Counted from the stretch's first letter, positions 35,336-47,636 are shown. The stretch: DNA of 64,000 nucleotides from Manduca sexta (GCF_014839805.1 NC_051131.1:13380913-13444912), one strand, 5' to 3'. Notes: generated by a model from the letters alone, not told the origin. A program made the numbers and translations.

Positions 35336-36111
35336 AATAGGTATATGCCTCCCATTAAATTTCTATCGTAATTCGTCTCTGTCTTTTAATCACGTTACTG
35401 AACTATTTATATATTTCCGCCAGTAATCTATCGATTCCACATTACTTTCATTATCAGCAATATTATTATTAATAATTAGTGCCTATTAAAATAATAATAG
35501 CAATAACGATGCAGAGTGAGTTTGCAATTTATTTTAGCAGCGTCATCGACTATAACAGAGCCGTTACTCACGAAATAACTAATTTGTCATTGTGCAATAT
35601 ATTTTTAGCGTCATATATATAGTTGCCTATTGGCCAAGCGGTAGCTACATAGCCTATAGATCCTGGATTCAGTTCAGACACTGTATTTTTCTAACACAAT
35701 TTACATCTTCAGAAGTGGATTTTGTAGAACTACTTTTCAATCAAAATACGCCAACCCCACATACGAGTATGATGGAACAAGCGAGTGAAGAAAGTATAAA
35801 TAAAATACAGTCCACAAATCGCCAATTTATTAAAATGATCCCATAGAGGAAGGTTTATTTATTCGTCGTAAAAAATAAGTTTGTTCAACGATAATTTTTT
35901 ACCCCATGACCTCCATGATTTAGATCGTTACATGATTGTTTTTGAGATCGATTTCATAGAGCATCGGAATGGTCCCATTTGAATTTCATTGATGTAGAGA
36001 CCTTGAACTTCGAAGATGCAGAGGGGCACTCCTCAACATTAAATTATATTAATGATTATTTTTATATTGTGTTCAATTATCCATAAACATGTCACAGTTA
36101 TCTTTTCCACA
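35336..36111. other. BBS1 downstream region
   Basis: Holds the BBS1 3' UTR and a possible tRNA-like SINE head at 35628-35690. A minus-strand AATAAA at 35854-35859 lies about 255 bases past the BBS1 stop and is the nearest canonical poly(A) signal. Nothing else recognised. Confidence 0.5.
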
Positions 36112-39100
36112 TTACTTGCCACCGACATCCCATTCCGTTCCCTCTTGGAATCCACCAGCTGCCTGTAACTTGTCAAACGGCAGCATCAGAGGGTCAGTGG
36201 GGGGCATTTGGACAATCGCGGCCAACACCGGAGTCCGCCTCTCCTCTTTTAACAATAGTATTTTAACTAGCGACCTTTCCCCGCCTTCCCCTGTCACTGG
36301 TCTGAAGAATACATCGGGGTTGATGTTGTCTTCGAAAACCTCTTCTATTTTCGTTGGGAATTTTAGTTTCCCGCCTGGAGAGAGGAGCGGGATCTGAAAC
36401 AAGTAGTTAAAAGAAAGATTTGCTCGTCTGAAGGTCAATTTTCTACATGTCATTTATAAACAGTATTAATGATACCCGGAACTTCGAAATGTAATGTACT
36501 GCGTAGTACTAAACAGCTCTATCCATTCTGAGACTGCCAATACGATACTTATACATTATTTCTCGCCTCATTTTTCATCAGGTACATTTTAATAAACCTT
36601 TTTTCTATTTTTATAAATTAATTACCAAAAAAAATTCTCCGGGATAAAAAATTTACATGATAAAAATTGCAAAAACTGTTTTAGCTTTTGTTGCTCTAAT
36701 AACTACCACCATATTTGTTCTCCTTCAATATCCATAATGTACAGACATCGGCCAATTAAAAAAAATATATGTAAAAACAGTATGCATTGAATATTACTTT
36801 AGTATCTTTCAACCAGCAACAAACTAAACTGACATACAGACTGAACATTAAAAAGAATTAATTAATAATTATTATTCTTATTTACCTTAATATAAGGCTT
36901 GGTGACCTTGTAATTGGCGGTGTGCACGTGGAACAGTATGGCAAGACCGATCACAGCCTTGTCGCTGGACGTGTTTTCTACCATCAGCGTGATGCGGAAC
37001 ACAGGACCGAGGCCTTCCACCTGCCAACACAAGTGAATGAGAATCTAGCTCTTCGTAATTTTGAAAAAAAAAACAATAATAGGATTATGGTCCAATTTAA
37101 ACTAAAAATGTAGGATCATAGCAAGTTAAAGTGGCAATGGGTAGGGCACATAGCTCGCAGAACTGATCGCCGATGGGGCAAGAAGGTTCTGGAGTGGAAG
37201 CCACGAACTGGCAAGCGCAGTGTCGGACATCTACCCACGAGGTAGACAGATGACCTCATAGAAGTCGCAGAAGGTCGCTGGATGCGGACCGCTTACAAAG
37301 GGGCGATCTGAAATCTTTGCGGGAGACCTATGTTCAGCAGTGGACATCCTGCGGCTAATGATAATGATGATTATGATGTAGGATCAAACGGTTATGAGTT
37401 GAAGGATCTCACTTGCAAAACTTTAGTTCCCTAACTTCAGAATTGAACCCAAAAACTGACTATTTACTGTCCAAATTCTAATGCATTAGGCAAACGAAGT
37501 GAAAACCGCAAGGATTCGTTATTACCTCAGCGGTCAGCCTCAATAACTCCATAGCACCAGCGCCGACAGAGTTCTCGGACTTGGCATGAGCATCCAGCAA
37601 AGTCTTCGCAGTCAACAGACGCAGCTTATTCAACTCAAACTGGAATGTCTCGTGCATTGCTAGAACATGAAATTAAAAGATCAGCTAATAATCGAGTCGA
37701 TCTTCGAAGAGTACCTAGATTTATGGCAAATACATCTCCATTTAAAAAGGACGTAGATGCTATTTACATTTATTAAAAGAAGTTATAATTTGGGAATTAT
37801 TTGCGGTATGCAAAACCCTGGTACAGTACAGTTATTTCATGTTTTAGACTTTGAATGTATTCAATATTCCTTTTTTAACAGTTTCCAAGCTTTGATAAAA
37901 GTAGATTGAAGTTTTGAACGTACGCAACTGGATCCTATAGGACTCTTTATTGCATTTGAATAACAAGACGAATATACCGCTCGCTTGATGGTAAGCGATA
38001 CGACCGCCCATAAACAGTAGCAACACAATACAAAAATTAGTTTTTTAGTTTTGTCGGCTCTCCACTGTACTTGTCATCCTTAGACATACGTTAAGTCTCA
38101 TAATACTCAGTAAAGCGGTCCTTTTAGTACAACATCGCATGCACAATTCTGGTTGGTCATCATTTCAGCCGGGAATCGTCCACTGCTGAACATAGGCCTC
38201 CCCAATTGAGCGCCACAGGGACCGGTTCTGGGTCGCCCTCATCCATCTGACTCCGGCGACCCTCACCCTGCTGGTTGGTGGTCGAAACAAATACTCCGAT
38301 GGTACTTCCCCAGACGGCCCTTCGCATTTGAAAGACCTTCCACCAGTAAGTAATGAATAGATACTTACATAAAGCATTTTCTCTCTCCCTCATAGACTGC
38401 TCGAGAAACAGTTTGGACTTCTTGGGTATGAGCCAGGGTTTCTGTCCAGCAGCCACGCTGGGCGACATCTCCACTCCAGCAGAATGCGAGTTGAAATCAG
38501 CAGTGCGTTTCAATATCTTCAGCATTAGGTTTCCACCTGGAGGATAAAAAGCAAGTCTATGTCAAAGGTGTAGGTACGGGATGCAGGTTAAAGTGTTTAC
38601 ATTCTCTTTGTGTGTATGTAATGTTGTTTTTTACAACTTGATGAAGGGGTCAGCAAGCCGGCCCCTTGGTAGGAAACGCAACAACTTCCTAAAATAGTAG
38701 CAACATCAGATCTATGTAATACAATATACGGCACAAAATTGCACTAAGGTCTTCTTGAAGTGCAAGACGTTAAAAATCTATGACTAGTTGGCCCACTGGC
38801 TTCAATGACTTTCAAACAAACACAAAGTATACTAAGTTACATTTACAGGAGTAAATTGTTCGATAATACTTACTTCCACTCACAATAATGAGGACATGTT
38901 CCTCTTGACCAAGCCTCCCGAATTTCATTACTGATACTACATCTGCAATAGATCAAAATTATAAATCCACACAAATCCTTAATTGCTTAAATGAAAATGT
39001 CAAATATTGAAAATATCTGAAGTCCATAGGCGGGGCATATTTCGATATATTTATTATTTTATATAATATATATGTTCTATTTTTATATATGTATATATTA

Positions 39101-42100
39101 AAATTACTAGTGGTATAGGATTGTTTATTATCCCTCAATTTGTTTAAAATATTTTATGTGAACTTACTGTGAGAGTAAGTAATCTTACAAGTGCCTATAA
39201 TCTGTCTTTCAATTGTTTGTGGCTCAGAACATGCTTGTTCTTATTCTGAGGTTTGTGGAGTCCGCTACAAAACGACATGACGTGTCATATTTTCTCCCTG
39301 ATTTAGACAGACAAATAGTCACTAATATGAGTGTGGAGACAATTTATTCGAGTGTATTCGTTACTCAAAATTTATAGGTCATATCTATTCGCTAAGTTAT
39401 TCAGCGATATATTCGTTAATCAAATTGAAACATCAAACATTAACGTTTTTATTAGTTGTTTACTTTTTAAAATTTCAATCCAGTTATAATTAAATAGTCC
39501 ATTGAAAAGTTACATTTGGGGTTGCGTTTTTTAGAGGACGCAATTTTATTTTTTAGAAGTGTAGGGGGGGTCAGTGTAAAGCTACAGCCAAGTTTGTGGG
39601 GTCGCCACCCTTGTCCCACGGCCGCCATCTTGGGTTGAAATGGTTTTACGATGTATCTCTTAAACTATTTATCAGACAAAAAAAAATTATAAACAAATTA
39701 TGTTGCAAATTAAATTCTCTACAACATTGGTCCAGTAACATTTGTCGTAGAACTATAAATAAAAAGTTATAAGCAAAAATGTTAAGCAATTGCTTCATCT
39801 GTCCCAAAGCGATTCAGGATCCAAGTAATTCGCGTACAAGCCGACAACCGCGGGTTTGTGTTGTACGTATTATGAACCTTATAAACACACGTTTTGATGA
39901 CGTTGCAATGGACATTGCTTAACATTGAATTTTTAACATTTTCGCTTATAACTTTTTATTTATAGTTCTACGACAAAAGTTACTAAACCAAAGTTGTAGA
40001 GAATTTAATTTGCAACAAAAATGTATATAATTTTTTTGTCAGATAAATAGTTTAAGAGATACATCGTAAAACCATTTCAACCCAAGATGGCGGCCGTGGG
40101 ACAAGGGTGGCGACCCCACAAACTTGGTTTTAGCTTAAGACTGACCCCCCCTACACTTCTAAAAAATAAAATTGCGTCCTCTAAAAAACGCAAGGTAAGG
40201 CCTAAAAAATGTAACATTTCAATGGACTAAAAATAGATTTGAACATATTAATAAAAATTATAATTATTAAGCAGATAAAAAAATAAGTGTACCTCTCACA
40301 AATATAGTATCGACCCGCGCCTTCCCTTCGTATAAATGCACGTGTCCCGAGGCGAGCGCTACTCCGATGAGCGTGACGCCGAGATGCATAACCGGCACCG
40401 TCGTCATGGCAACCGGCCGGTGCTCCAGCGTCACGCACCACATTTTCTTACCCTGGAGGAACATGGCATACCATTGGAAAGAAAGGCATGTTGAAGTTTG
40501 GATGTATTTTGAATTGAACGACTCATCCTAAGTACTGCTGTCTTGCAGAAATCTAACGTAACGGCTTTATTATTAACCTAATATATCCTCTCACCTTTCC
40601 CAGTGGTATTCTTATTTCCAGTACCGATTTAATGTTCGCCCGGTTTCGCCCTGGTTCCTAAGACTGCCCCCCTAATCCACAAAGGTTTATCAGTCAAATG
40701 GTTTCTTAAAAATATAACGCTACTTCGAACCTACCTTCCTGGTGTAACAAGACATGGTGTTATCAGTGCAGATGACCATGATGCTGTTGTCTGACGTGAC
40801 CACCTCGATCGCTATGATGTGGTCCTGGGTGCTGAACAGAAGGCGACCCTCGGTCCAATCCCTTTTCAGAATGCACACGGACTTCTCTCTACAAAACGTT
40901 CCGAATATTTGGTCATCATCATTGGTTTAGTATAAGCATTATAGAAAGCATGTTTTTTTTAAAATAAATATATTTTAGTGTTATGGTAACGAATTCAAAT
41001 GCTGGGAAACGCAGACAATATTGTGCTGATTAAGTTGCTGATACTCATACAACAACTTTCGTATGTGAATAGCTACTAAGAGTCAAAAACCTGTTTTAAT
41101 GGCGCCACATTGCTATTTCGTTTTAATGTTAACGTTGTCAATACAAGAAATTAGTTCCATATTTTACCACATCATAGTGAGTTTTAGTATTTTTCAAGTT
41201 ATAGGTGCATTTAAACAAAGTTAATTTTAAAATAACTATTGTTAAAGTTTGCATCATGATACAGACTTTGCTATAATAATATGAAGATTAATACAATGTA
41301 AGTACTCCATTATAAGGGTGACTTGAATATATTATTATAATAATTATTATTAACAATTTACCTATTGTATTTAAAGCAGCAATTTTAAAATGAGCGCTAG
41401 TGCAAGTCTCATTGTAGTGCCATCTAACAAAAAACTCGAAACTATATAAGTAGTTCCAATATAAACTCAAAGATGGCGTATCATGTAAGCAAACCGCACA
41501 AGTGTATTTATCGACGTTAGTTTTTAGAAGCATACCTAGTAGCCACAGTTATTCTGTAGTCAACGTTGTAGAGTCCCGTTGCCACCATTTGGTACGGTGT
41601 TTTCTTCACCGAACTTAACTTTGCCTGTATTTAAAGATAATTTATAACAATTAACTTAAAATTCTTGGGCCAACAGAAGAGAAGATTGAAGATTGGAAAA
41701 GTTTACTTGGCCTCTTATTCAGCATAGGAGGGGATCGGGCCTAATTAGGGACGCCTAAAAGGTGGACACCCTCTCCCAAAGATTCCCAAAGTGGCAGGAA
41801 GTAAAGAACGGAACAGCCCCTGGTTGTCCAAAAACACAAGACCTGCGGTAATTTCATGTCTTGTCGAAAGCCCGACACTCACTTATTTACGTACATAAGT
41901 AACATTCATTGGTTAATTATGCTTCATTAAATATAGTTATTAAAACTATGTGCTGCTTTCAAAACATCCTAAATCACCGTAGTGATCTGTAGCACCATCT
42001 ATATGATACCAGCACCATCTACCATAAAAAAACAGATTCAAATTCTTCCCACAGCAGCTAATCACCGAGATAATAAATAGCCTACACCTATCTTAATCCA

Positions 42101-43911
42101 AGATATAGTGTCCGTACGTCAAATTTTATCCAAATCCGTTCAGCGGTTACTGCGTTTATTTCTAACAAACATCCAAACATTTTCACAAATATATATAATA
42201 ATAAGTAAGGTCCGTATTAATTAAACAATGTCACCCTTGAGTAAAATCTGAATTAGACATTTAATGTACTGAACTATTTAATAAACCAAACCTAAGCTGT
42301 TATTTAAGACCTCGTTTTCATCTGAGTGAGCGCTATCCAATAAACAAACTCAGTTGACAAAATCCGTCGCTTATTGTAGATTTAAAATAAAATTAAGCTG
42401 ATATTAATTAATGGTTTAATAAATAATGACAATCTTAAGATACTGTCATTTATTTGGCAGCGTCTTAATTGATATCGCAAGTTGAATCTATTAATACGGC
42501 TCTAAGAATAAGGTAGGTAAATATAAAGCTTATCTCACAGTTATTGGAGGACAAATTAATTTATACCCACCTGAGACAATTGCGTTAAGGTCTGTGGATC
42601 TAGTACAATAACATCACCATCCTCCGTACCCACTACCAAACAGCTCGCAGAATACCGTTCCACTGAGCTCAGTTTTAGCGTGGTCAAACACACTATCTCT
42701 GGCGGCTTCCACGTTGGTGTCTCTGATTTCTGCTCCAGATATTCCAGCTGTTCATCTGGTGTTAGCGAAAGGAAGTTCCTCGACTGCATACTAAGGATCT
42801 TGTCTGGTATTGTCTTTAGGGTTTCTGATATTATTGTTAGTGCTTCTGTGCTGTGGTTGTTTGGATCTGCTAGCTGGAAATTAGATTTCTGGATTTGTTT
42901 GTCTATACTGTGACGTGTATGTTACGAACTTATTCAGTAGTGTTATTCGCAATACTAATACAATCTTCAAAATCGATACACAGAAAAATTTTGATGTATA
43001 CTTTGGGTGTGTTGAGAGTTATTTTTGAGACAATTTTATCGGGACCTATAATATTTTGATCTTTTTAATTCCGCACCGCGCACGACTGAAGAACTCAAAT
43101 GAACCGATATTTTTATTATTATAATAAACGTTTTTATTTATAGTCAAGTTAAGTAAGGCTCGCCTACTATCAAATCACGAGCCAGATTTAAGTTGGGTGC
43201 AATAACATCACTACCTAACCCTTTAGCAGAAAGCCTTAAGCTTACATTTATGATCCAATAATACCTGATTCCATACATCCATTTCCAAAGTACTGAGTTC
43301 AATAGAAGGTAAATAGTATTTGAAGAACGGCTTCATGTTTCTGTAGATATATACGCAGGAGCTGAAAGCCACTGCTATGAGAGGGGTGGACCGGGGTACC
43401 ACCTCGTTAGCGTAGAACCCGGCTATAGCCAGTGGTAGGTCGGGGAGAAGCATGTCTGCTGTTTGCATTGCCCCTTTGAAAACCTGTTGAGGATAAATGA
43501 TTTAAAGTCGTTAATGTAAGTTAGTCACAGCAATACCAACTGAGAAGTTTTTTTACACCTAAATATAGAGCTTGTGCATCTTGCCTAATGACCACCTAAT
43601 TCACACTTTCTTAAGTATAATGCTCATTGTAATCTCTTGCAGTTAACTTTCTTTAGAAAAGCCAAAATTCGTATAATTTCTAGCCAAATTTCTGTCTATT
43701 TTCCATAATAAAAATATGGAAGAAAGCAAAAATACTAAAGTTAACTCACTTTCAACTTAGGCCCTTCGTCCCCCCTCCCAAGATCTCCAACAACAAGTTT
43801 AAACTCGTTATCATTTTGCAAGTCCAGGAGAGCTAGGTTTGCCGGCAGCGTGTTTAGGCCAACATCTCCTGTGCCTACTTCCACATCCAACCACCGCGTG
43901 ATGGTTACCAT
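36112..43911 (-). CDS. BBS1: Bardet-Biedl syndrome 1 protein, BBSome subunit
   Basis: BBS1 is a core BBSome subunit that links cargo receptors and ARL6 for membrane traffic in cilia. Eleven exons on the minus strand: 43750-43911, 43265-43483, 42571-42873, 41536-41624, 40735-40888, 40293-40452, 38874-38942, 38369-38536, 37526-37659, 36886-37020 and 36112-36393. Every junction has GT/AG and phases agree, giving 624 aa (human 593). Landmarks matching human BBS1: FKLVVGDLGRG (about 36-46), CVYIYRNMKPFFKYYLP (exon 2), SCLVVGTEDGDVIVLDP (exon 3), GKKMWCV (exon 5/6 join), LKILKRTA (exon 8), SMRERENAL (before exon 9), then VEGLGPVFRITLMVENTSS of the C-terminal ear-like domain (exon 10) and IPLLSPGG (exon 11). 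Exons 1-8 form the beta-propeller. The start is the first in-frame ATG, in context ACAATGG. In insects cilia are limited to sensory neurons and sperm, so expression is probably restricted. Confidence 0.97.
37116..37380 (+). mobile_element. RTE-type LINE 3' end, longest copy, in BBS1 intron 9
   Basis: Reads LKWQWVGHIARRTDRRWGKK, VLEWKPRTGKRSVG and TDDLIEVAEGRWMRTA in one frame, with a stop at the PTR* position and another later. It ends in TGATAATGATGATTATGATG, the simple repeat tail of RTE elements. 5' truncated, antisense to BBS1. Confidence 0.8.
37950..38105 (-). repeat. Family D retroposon in BBS1 intron 8
   Basis: GCTTGATGGTAAGCGATACG and GCCCATAAACAGTAGCAAC are the family D 3' region on the minus strand; the A tail is nearly lost. 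Confidence 0.65.
38158..38345 (-). mobile_element. RTE-type LINE tail joined to a repeat head, beside BBS1 exon 8
   Basis: On the minus strand it begins TACTGGTGGAAGGTCTTTC and ends with the RTE C-terminal peptide IGEAYVQQWTIPG plus a TGATGACC tail. Its edge lies about 18 bases from the exon 8 splice donor. Confidence 0.7.
39497..40227. mobile_element. 731-bp foldback element in BBS1 intron 6
   Basis: Two arms of about 290-300 bases in inverted orientation flank a loop near 39800-39925. The ends read GTCCATTGAAAAGTTAC and GTAACATTTCAATGGAC. Inside, TCTTGGGTTGAAATGG pairs with CCATTTCAACCCAAGA. TA flanks both ends (39495-39496, 40228-40229). The right end is only about 60 bases from the exon 6 splice donor at 40292. 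No coding capacity. Confidence 0.88.
41640..42570 (-). other. BBS1 intron 3
   Basis: Contains an interspersed-repeat tail at 42100-42215 (AAATCCGTTCAGCGGTTAC then CATCCAAACATTTTCAC), also seen diverged at 60640-60840. The rest of the intron has nothing recognised. Confidence 0.65.
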
Positions 43912-43996
43912 TGTAGTCACTATTAAATATTTATTTTTTCGACATCGTAGCAAACTGTATTTTTATAAACCTCTTTGGTGACTTGTTTATATTTTA

Positions 43997-44010
43997 GTTG
44001 TCATGGCGAC
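43997..44010 (+). promoter_or_regulatory. X-box (RFX binding site) upstream of BBS1
   Basis: GTTGTCATGGCGAC fits the nematode X-box consensus RTHNYYWTRRNRAC at all 14 positions. It lies 86 bases before the BBS1 ATG at 43911, the usual distance for ciliary genes. The site is nearly palindromic, so orientation is not decisive. Known: RFX factors drive BBS genes through X-boxes in nematodes and flies. Its use here is inferred. Confidence 0.8.
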
Positions 44011-45118
44011 CTAGTCTTTTATGCGCGCGCATTAAAATTTCTTCCCGCTTTTTTGTTTTGCTATTTTTTATACTTACTGTAATGTCTAAAATACCGAAAT
44101 TCTTTGTTTTTTTTTTATTATGACACACAATAATTAAAACCAAAATGTAACAGCTCATAGCAAAATTACTCGCAGCAAAATTTCGCGTTTACATTTGAAA
44201 AAACAAAATCTCAATAAAGAAATATTTGCAATAGTACCAAATCATCTCTTCAGATCTGTAAATGACTTAGAAATACAAAAAAATCCATGAAAAAACAGAA
44301 AACCTTTATTTAAATCTTATTTATTCTCACTTTAAATGTGGTGTAAGGTATAAATAACATGACTGCATTAATTACGATAGGCGTAGAAACCGCAAATATT
44401 TTAAAATCGATTCTAGTGAAATTCCTTGGTGAGTCATGGTGAATGGACACCGAATAGGCACAATCTCGTTTCCAGCTAGGATGCCGGTAGCCGCTGAGTC
44501 ACCAACCTGTTTCTGCGTCTAGCCGCGCGCCAAACTGGATTTAAAGATACGAAGGATCAAGGTTTCCTGTACAGCGCGAACAAGCGGCAGAGTATACCAC
44601 ACAAGTCAATAATCAATATTATAAATTCAGTGCTGTTTAACAGCGAATGCTGAGCTGGTAACCCTTCTATCACACATAATGAAACAGATACGTCGTATGC
44701 CTTATATTGTTAACTGTATGTGTGTGTATGTGAGTATGTGTAGGTTTTTTTATACTTCTATTTTTGTTGTTCTAGTGTGTATGTAGAAAAATAAATGATT
44801 TAAGTATATGGTTAACCGATTTATACTTCTACGTCACTACGTACCTAAAAACAGGTTCAATGTTAATATACCCGGGTTTTAATGCACTGTATAGTCACAC
44901 AGGAAAATCGCCTTACAGAGAGGTCAAAAACAATAACCCTGGATTTTTTTTTTTACAACTGTACTGCCAAACGAACTTCATCTCATAGTAGGCGATTGTC
45001 CAAAAAACGCAATAAAACAAAACAAAACTTCACGGCTTATATCCCAAGCAAACTTGGGCACCCAATGTTTGTTACATCTGTATGATATACCTATCTACCC
45101 TTTTTTACCACTTGAGGA
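44011..45118. other. BBS1 upstream intergenic region
   Basis: 44430-44620 is a GC-richer, non-repetitive-looking block (CCGCTGAGTCACC and CTAGCCGCGCGCC) with no coding frame or repeat match; possibly a promoter or enhancer. The rest is AT-rich. Confidence 0.4.
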
Positions 45119-45138
45119 GTGGAACGGTTATGTTGGTT

Positions 45139-45423
45139 TCACCGGTCATACGGCCCAATGTCGACACTCGGGAGTATAACATCACCCGAGCAAGCAATGG
45201 ACCGAGTCCCTAACCCCTGTATACCGGCATACCAAACAAAACCCGCGGTGGCCTTCTTCGGCATACGGAAAGACCTGGTGATGATGTACCTGTCTTCAAT
45301 GTAAAGTACTGCACGATCACCTTTAAATATCAGTTGAGTCTCAATTGCCCTGCAACTACTATAGTAAGGACCATAAGTGTAAAATAGTAGAAATTCCTCG
45401 CAAAAATAAAACGATGATGCCAA
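45139..45423 (-). other. Unrecognised open frame, doubtful
   Basis: A 95-codon minus-strand frame with no upstream ATG. The part from GDRAVLYIEDRYIITRSF to VWYAGIQGLGT and SVDIGPYD looks protein-like and is GC-richer than its surroundings. It could be one exon (possible acceptor TTGCAG near 45350, possible donor GTGAAA near 45137) or repeat-derived: the + strand near 45119-45160 resembles the nested retroposon at 21173-21311. I do not recognise a domain. Confidence 0.2.
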
Positions 45424-46827
45424 GAAAGTCCAGTTTTTGCCAAGGATGTCGGCTTAAGGCTCATGTATTATGATTAAAAGTCAAGGGTACAGGTCCCATT
45501 CTGGTTTTATAAATAACACAAGATTAATGACTGTAAAATGTGCAAAGTATAAATATCCGTCATCACTTTTAACAATAATTCTTAAGAATAATAGGGTTTC
45601 ACGATTTTTTAAAAATTACGCATTGTCTTCATTTATTCAAATAAAATAAAAAAGATTAAATATGTAATGTTATATGTAAAATATTTTCCAAGCACTTACA
45701 AAATTACTGCTTTCTTATATTTCGCGTAGATGGCGCTGATACCTCACATGCTAATACAGTTTACTCCGCAGTAGAAAATAATTGATTAATTGTAAGAAAC
45801 ATATTACATTACATATATTCACATCATCACATATACTATAAAAACACACATAATATTGGTAAATAAGCAATTATATATACATAATTTGTTTCTATTTTTT
45901 AAAATAAAAATAAAATATTTGTCTAGGAATCAATTTTCCAATACAAGGACTCTATGTCACATAATATCACTGACTAATGCCGATGTATTTTTCACTAAAG
46001 TTCCTAACCCAACATCTACGCCTCCAATCACAGCTTGCCTAATAAACACTCTTAATAACTTACTTAAAAAAGAAACTACCTACTGTCGAACATAAAACCT
46101 CATTTTATGAAGGCTGTTTAAAACAATTCCTTAGTCTCACCTTTCTTCTTCCCGCCAAATGATTGGGTATAAATAAACTCTCATCCATTCCCAACTTGAA
46201 ATTTGGTATAATGTACAAATGCCATAAAAAAAAAACTCATCCAGTCGAACACTGAACCCTACATCTCGCCCACACTTCCCAGATTTGGACATAAACGTCG
46301 ACGGCGTGGCATAAGAAAGCGACCTCGGTACTTTGGCAACCACGGTACGACCTTGGTCACCAAAGCTATTTGCATAAACAATAACACTACGTGCTTTGTA
46401 CGCACGAATTGCTGCTGAGAAAACTGATTGTATTTTGGAGCGTGAGTACATTATTTAATTATTTTTTGATTGCGTCTCCTGCAAAATATTTGTTACTCGG
46501 ATAAAAAATAATATAATATACTCTTTAATAGCTTTAATAGCTTGGGAATTGAAATTACAGACGGCGTGTTTCATCCAAAGAGTATTACAATACAGCAGAA
46601 ATTTCATCTTTCAAACTTATTGTGTCGAAACGATTATTTTCAAATGTACTTTTACATGCGTAAGATACCCCGATTTTAGGAAAAATATAATTGAACTCGG
46701 ACGTTTTAATTATTACATAAAACAATATGATTTGTCGCACTTAGCAGTAGGTATAGTTCTAGGGATTACTTATCGCGTAATAAAAACACGAAGGATCTTA
46801 CAAAAACAAACAAACAAACACACATTA
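45424..46827. other. Intergenic, no gene seen
   Basis: AT-rich. GTAGATGGCGCTG at 45726-45738 is a CTCF-like core match. A short (AAAC)n run lies near 46802-46818. Confidence 0.5.
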
Positions 46828-47068
46828 CGCATTTATCCCCGAAAGGGTATGCAGAGGCGCAACCAGGACACCCACTTTTCGCCAAGTGTGTTCCGTCCCA
46901 TGACGTGATAGGGGCCGAGCCTATCTCCATCTCGGGCACAAATCGCAGACTCCGAGTTAATACTAAGCTGAAAAACCCAAATATCACTTTGCCCAACCCG
47001 GGATTCGAACCCAGGACCTCAGAGCGCTGCAGAACTGCGCATGCAATACAACTATGCCACCGAGGCAG
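46828..47068 (-). repeat. tRNA-derived SINE, family B, near-complete
   Basis: On the minus strand: tRNA-like head TGCCTCGGTGGCATAGTTG (box A part) and TGGGTTCGAATCCCGGGTTG (perfect box B), then TTGGGTTTTTCAGCTTAG, GATAGGCTCGGCCCC and the tail CTCTGCATACCCTTTCGGGG. It is the reference copy for family B in this window. The box B is intact; the downstream part is not a tRNA. Confidence 0.85.
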
Positions 47069-47099
47069 TATCTTCCAATAGTTTAATTATAATATACAT

Positions 47100-47193
47100 A
47101 ATGAAGCTAACCTAATCCCTCTCAGTAGTAGAGGAGACCCGTGCCCAGCAGTGGGCAAGTATATAATACACGGCTGATATTATTATTATTATT
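47100..47193 (+). repeat. Family C SINE 3' end
   Basis: CTAATCCCTCTCAGTAGTAG to CAGCAGTGGGCAAGTATATA, then an (ATT)n tail. It sits head-to-tail next to the inverted family B copy. Confidence 0.75.
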
Positions 47194-47636
47194 AATGAAG
47201 CTTTATAAAATACAGTATGTTAGTACGGACTAAATTTGAAACATCTTATAGGATACTCCGTCTTAACTTTAGACAGTAAGTACCTACTACACCAACAAAC
47301 AATATTTACATACAATAGAGTTGTTAAACATTTATTCTATGTATTCTCAGATAACATGCATACCTAAATTCTCTATTAAAAAATCGGATAAGTTTTTCAG
47401 AAGGTACCGTGACCTCGCTTTAGTATACGGCGCACACTGCATTATACCTCATTGAAAAAAAAACAAATGGACTTTGAATTACGCAAACAGTATACAAATG
47501 TCGTATGTCAATGTATATATGGCAACATGTACATATATCGTGTATACTTGTATTGATGGGCATATCTTCTCTTTCGCACACAGAGACGAAAGTTAAAGCA
47601 TATACGACATAGAATATTGATACAGTCAGGGGGCCC

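Noticed and set aside
36089..36397. 102-codon plus-strand frame
   Set aside because: Antisense shadow of BBS1 exon 11.
38160..38525. 121-codon minus-strand frame that runs out of BBS1 exon 8
   Set aside because: It reads through the exon 8 donor into an RTE tail; family alignment and the phase of exon 9 support the GTAAGT donor at 38368.
43223..43264. Alternative donor GTAAGC downstream in BBS1 exon 2
   Set aside because: Its phase does not fit exon 3; the CAG/GTATTA donor at 43264 gives a phase-0 join and the human-like WNQ junction.
43912..43953. Upstream extension of BBS1 exon 1
   Set aside because: It needs a TTG start; the first in-frame ATG at 43911 has a good context.
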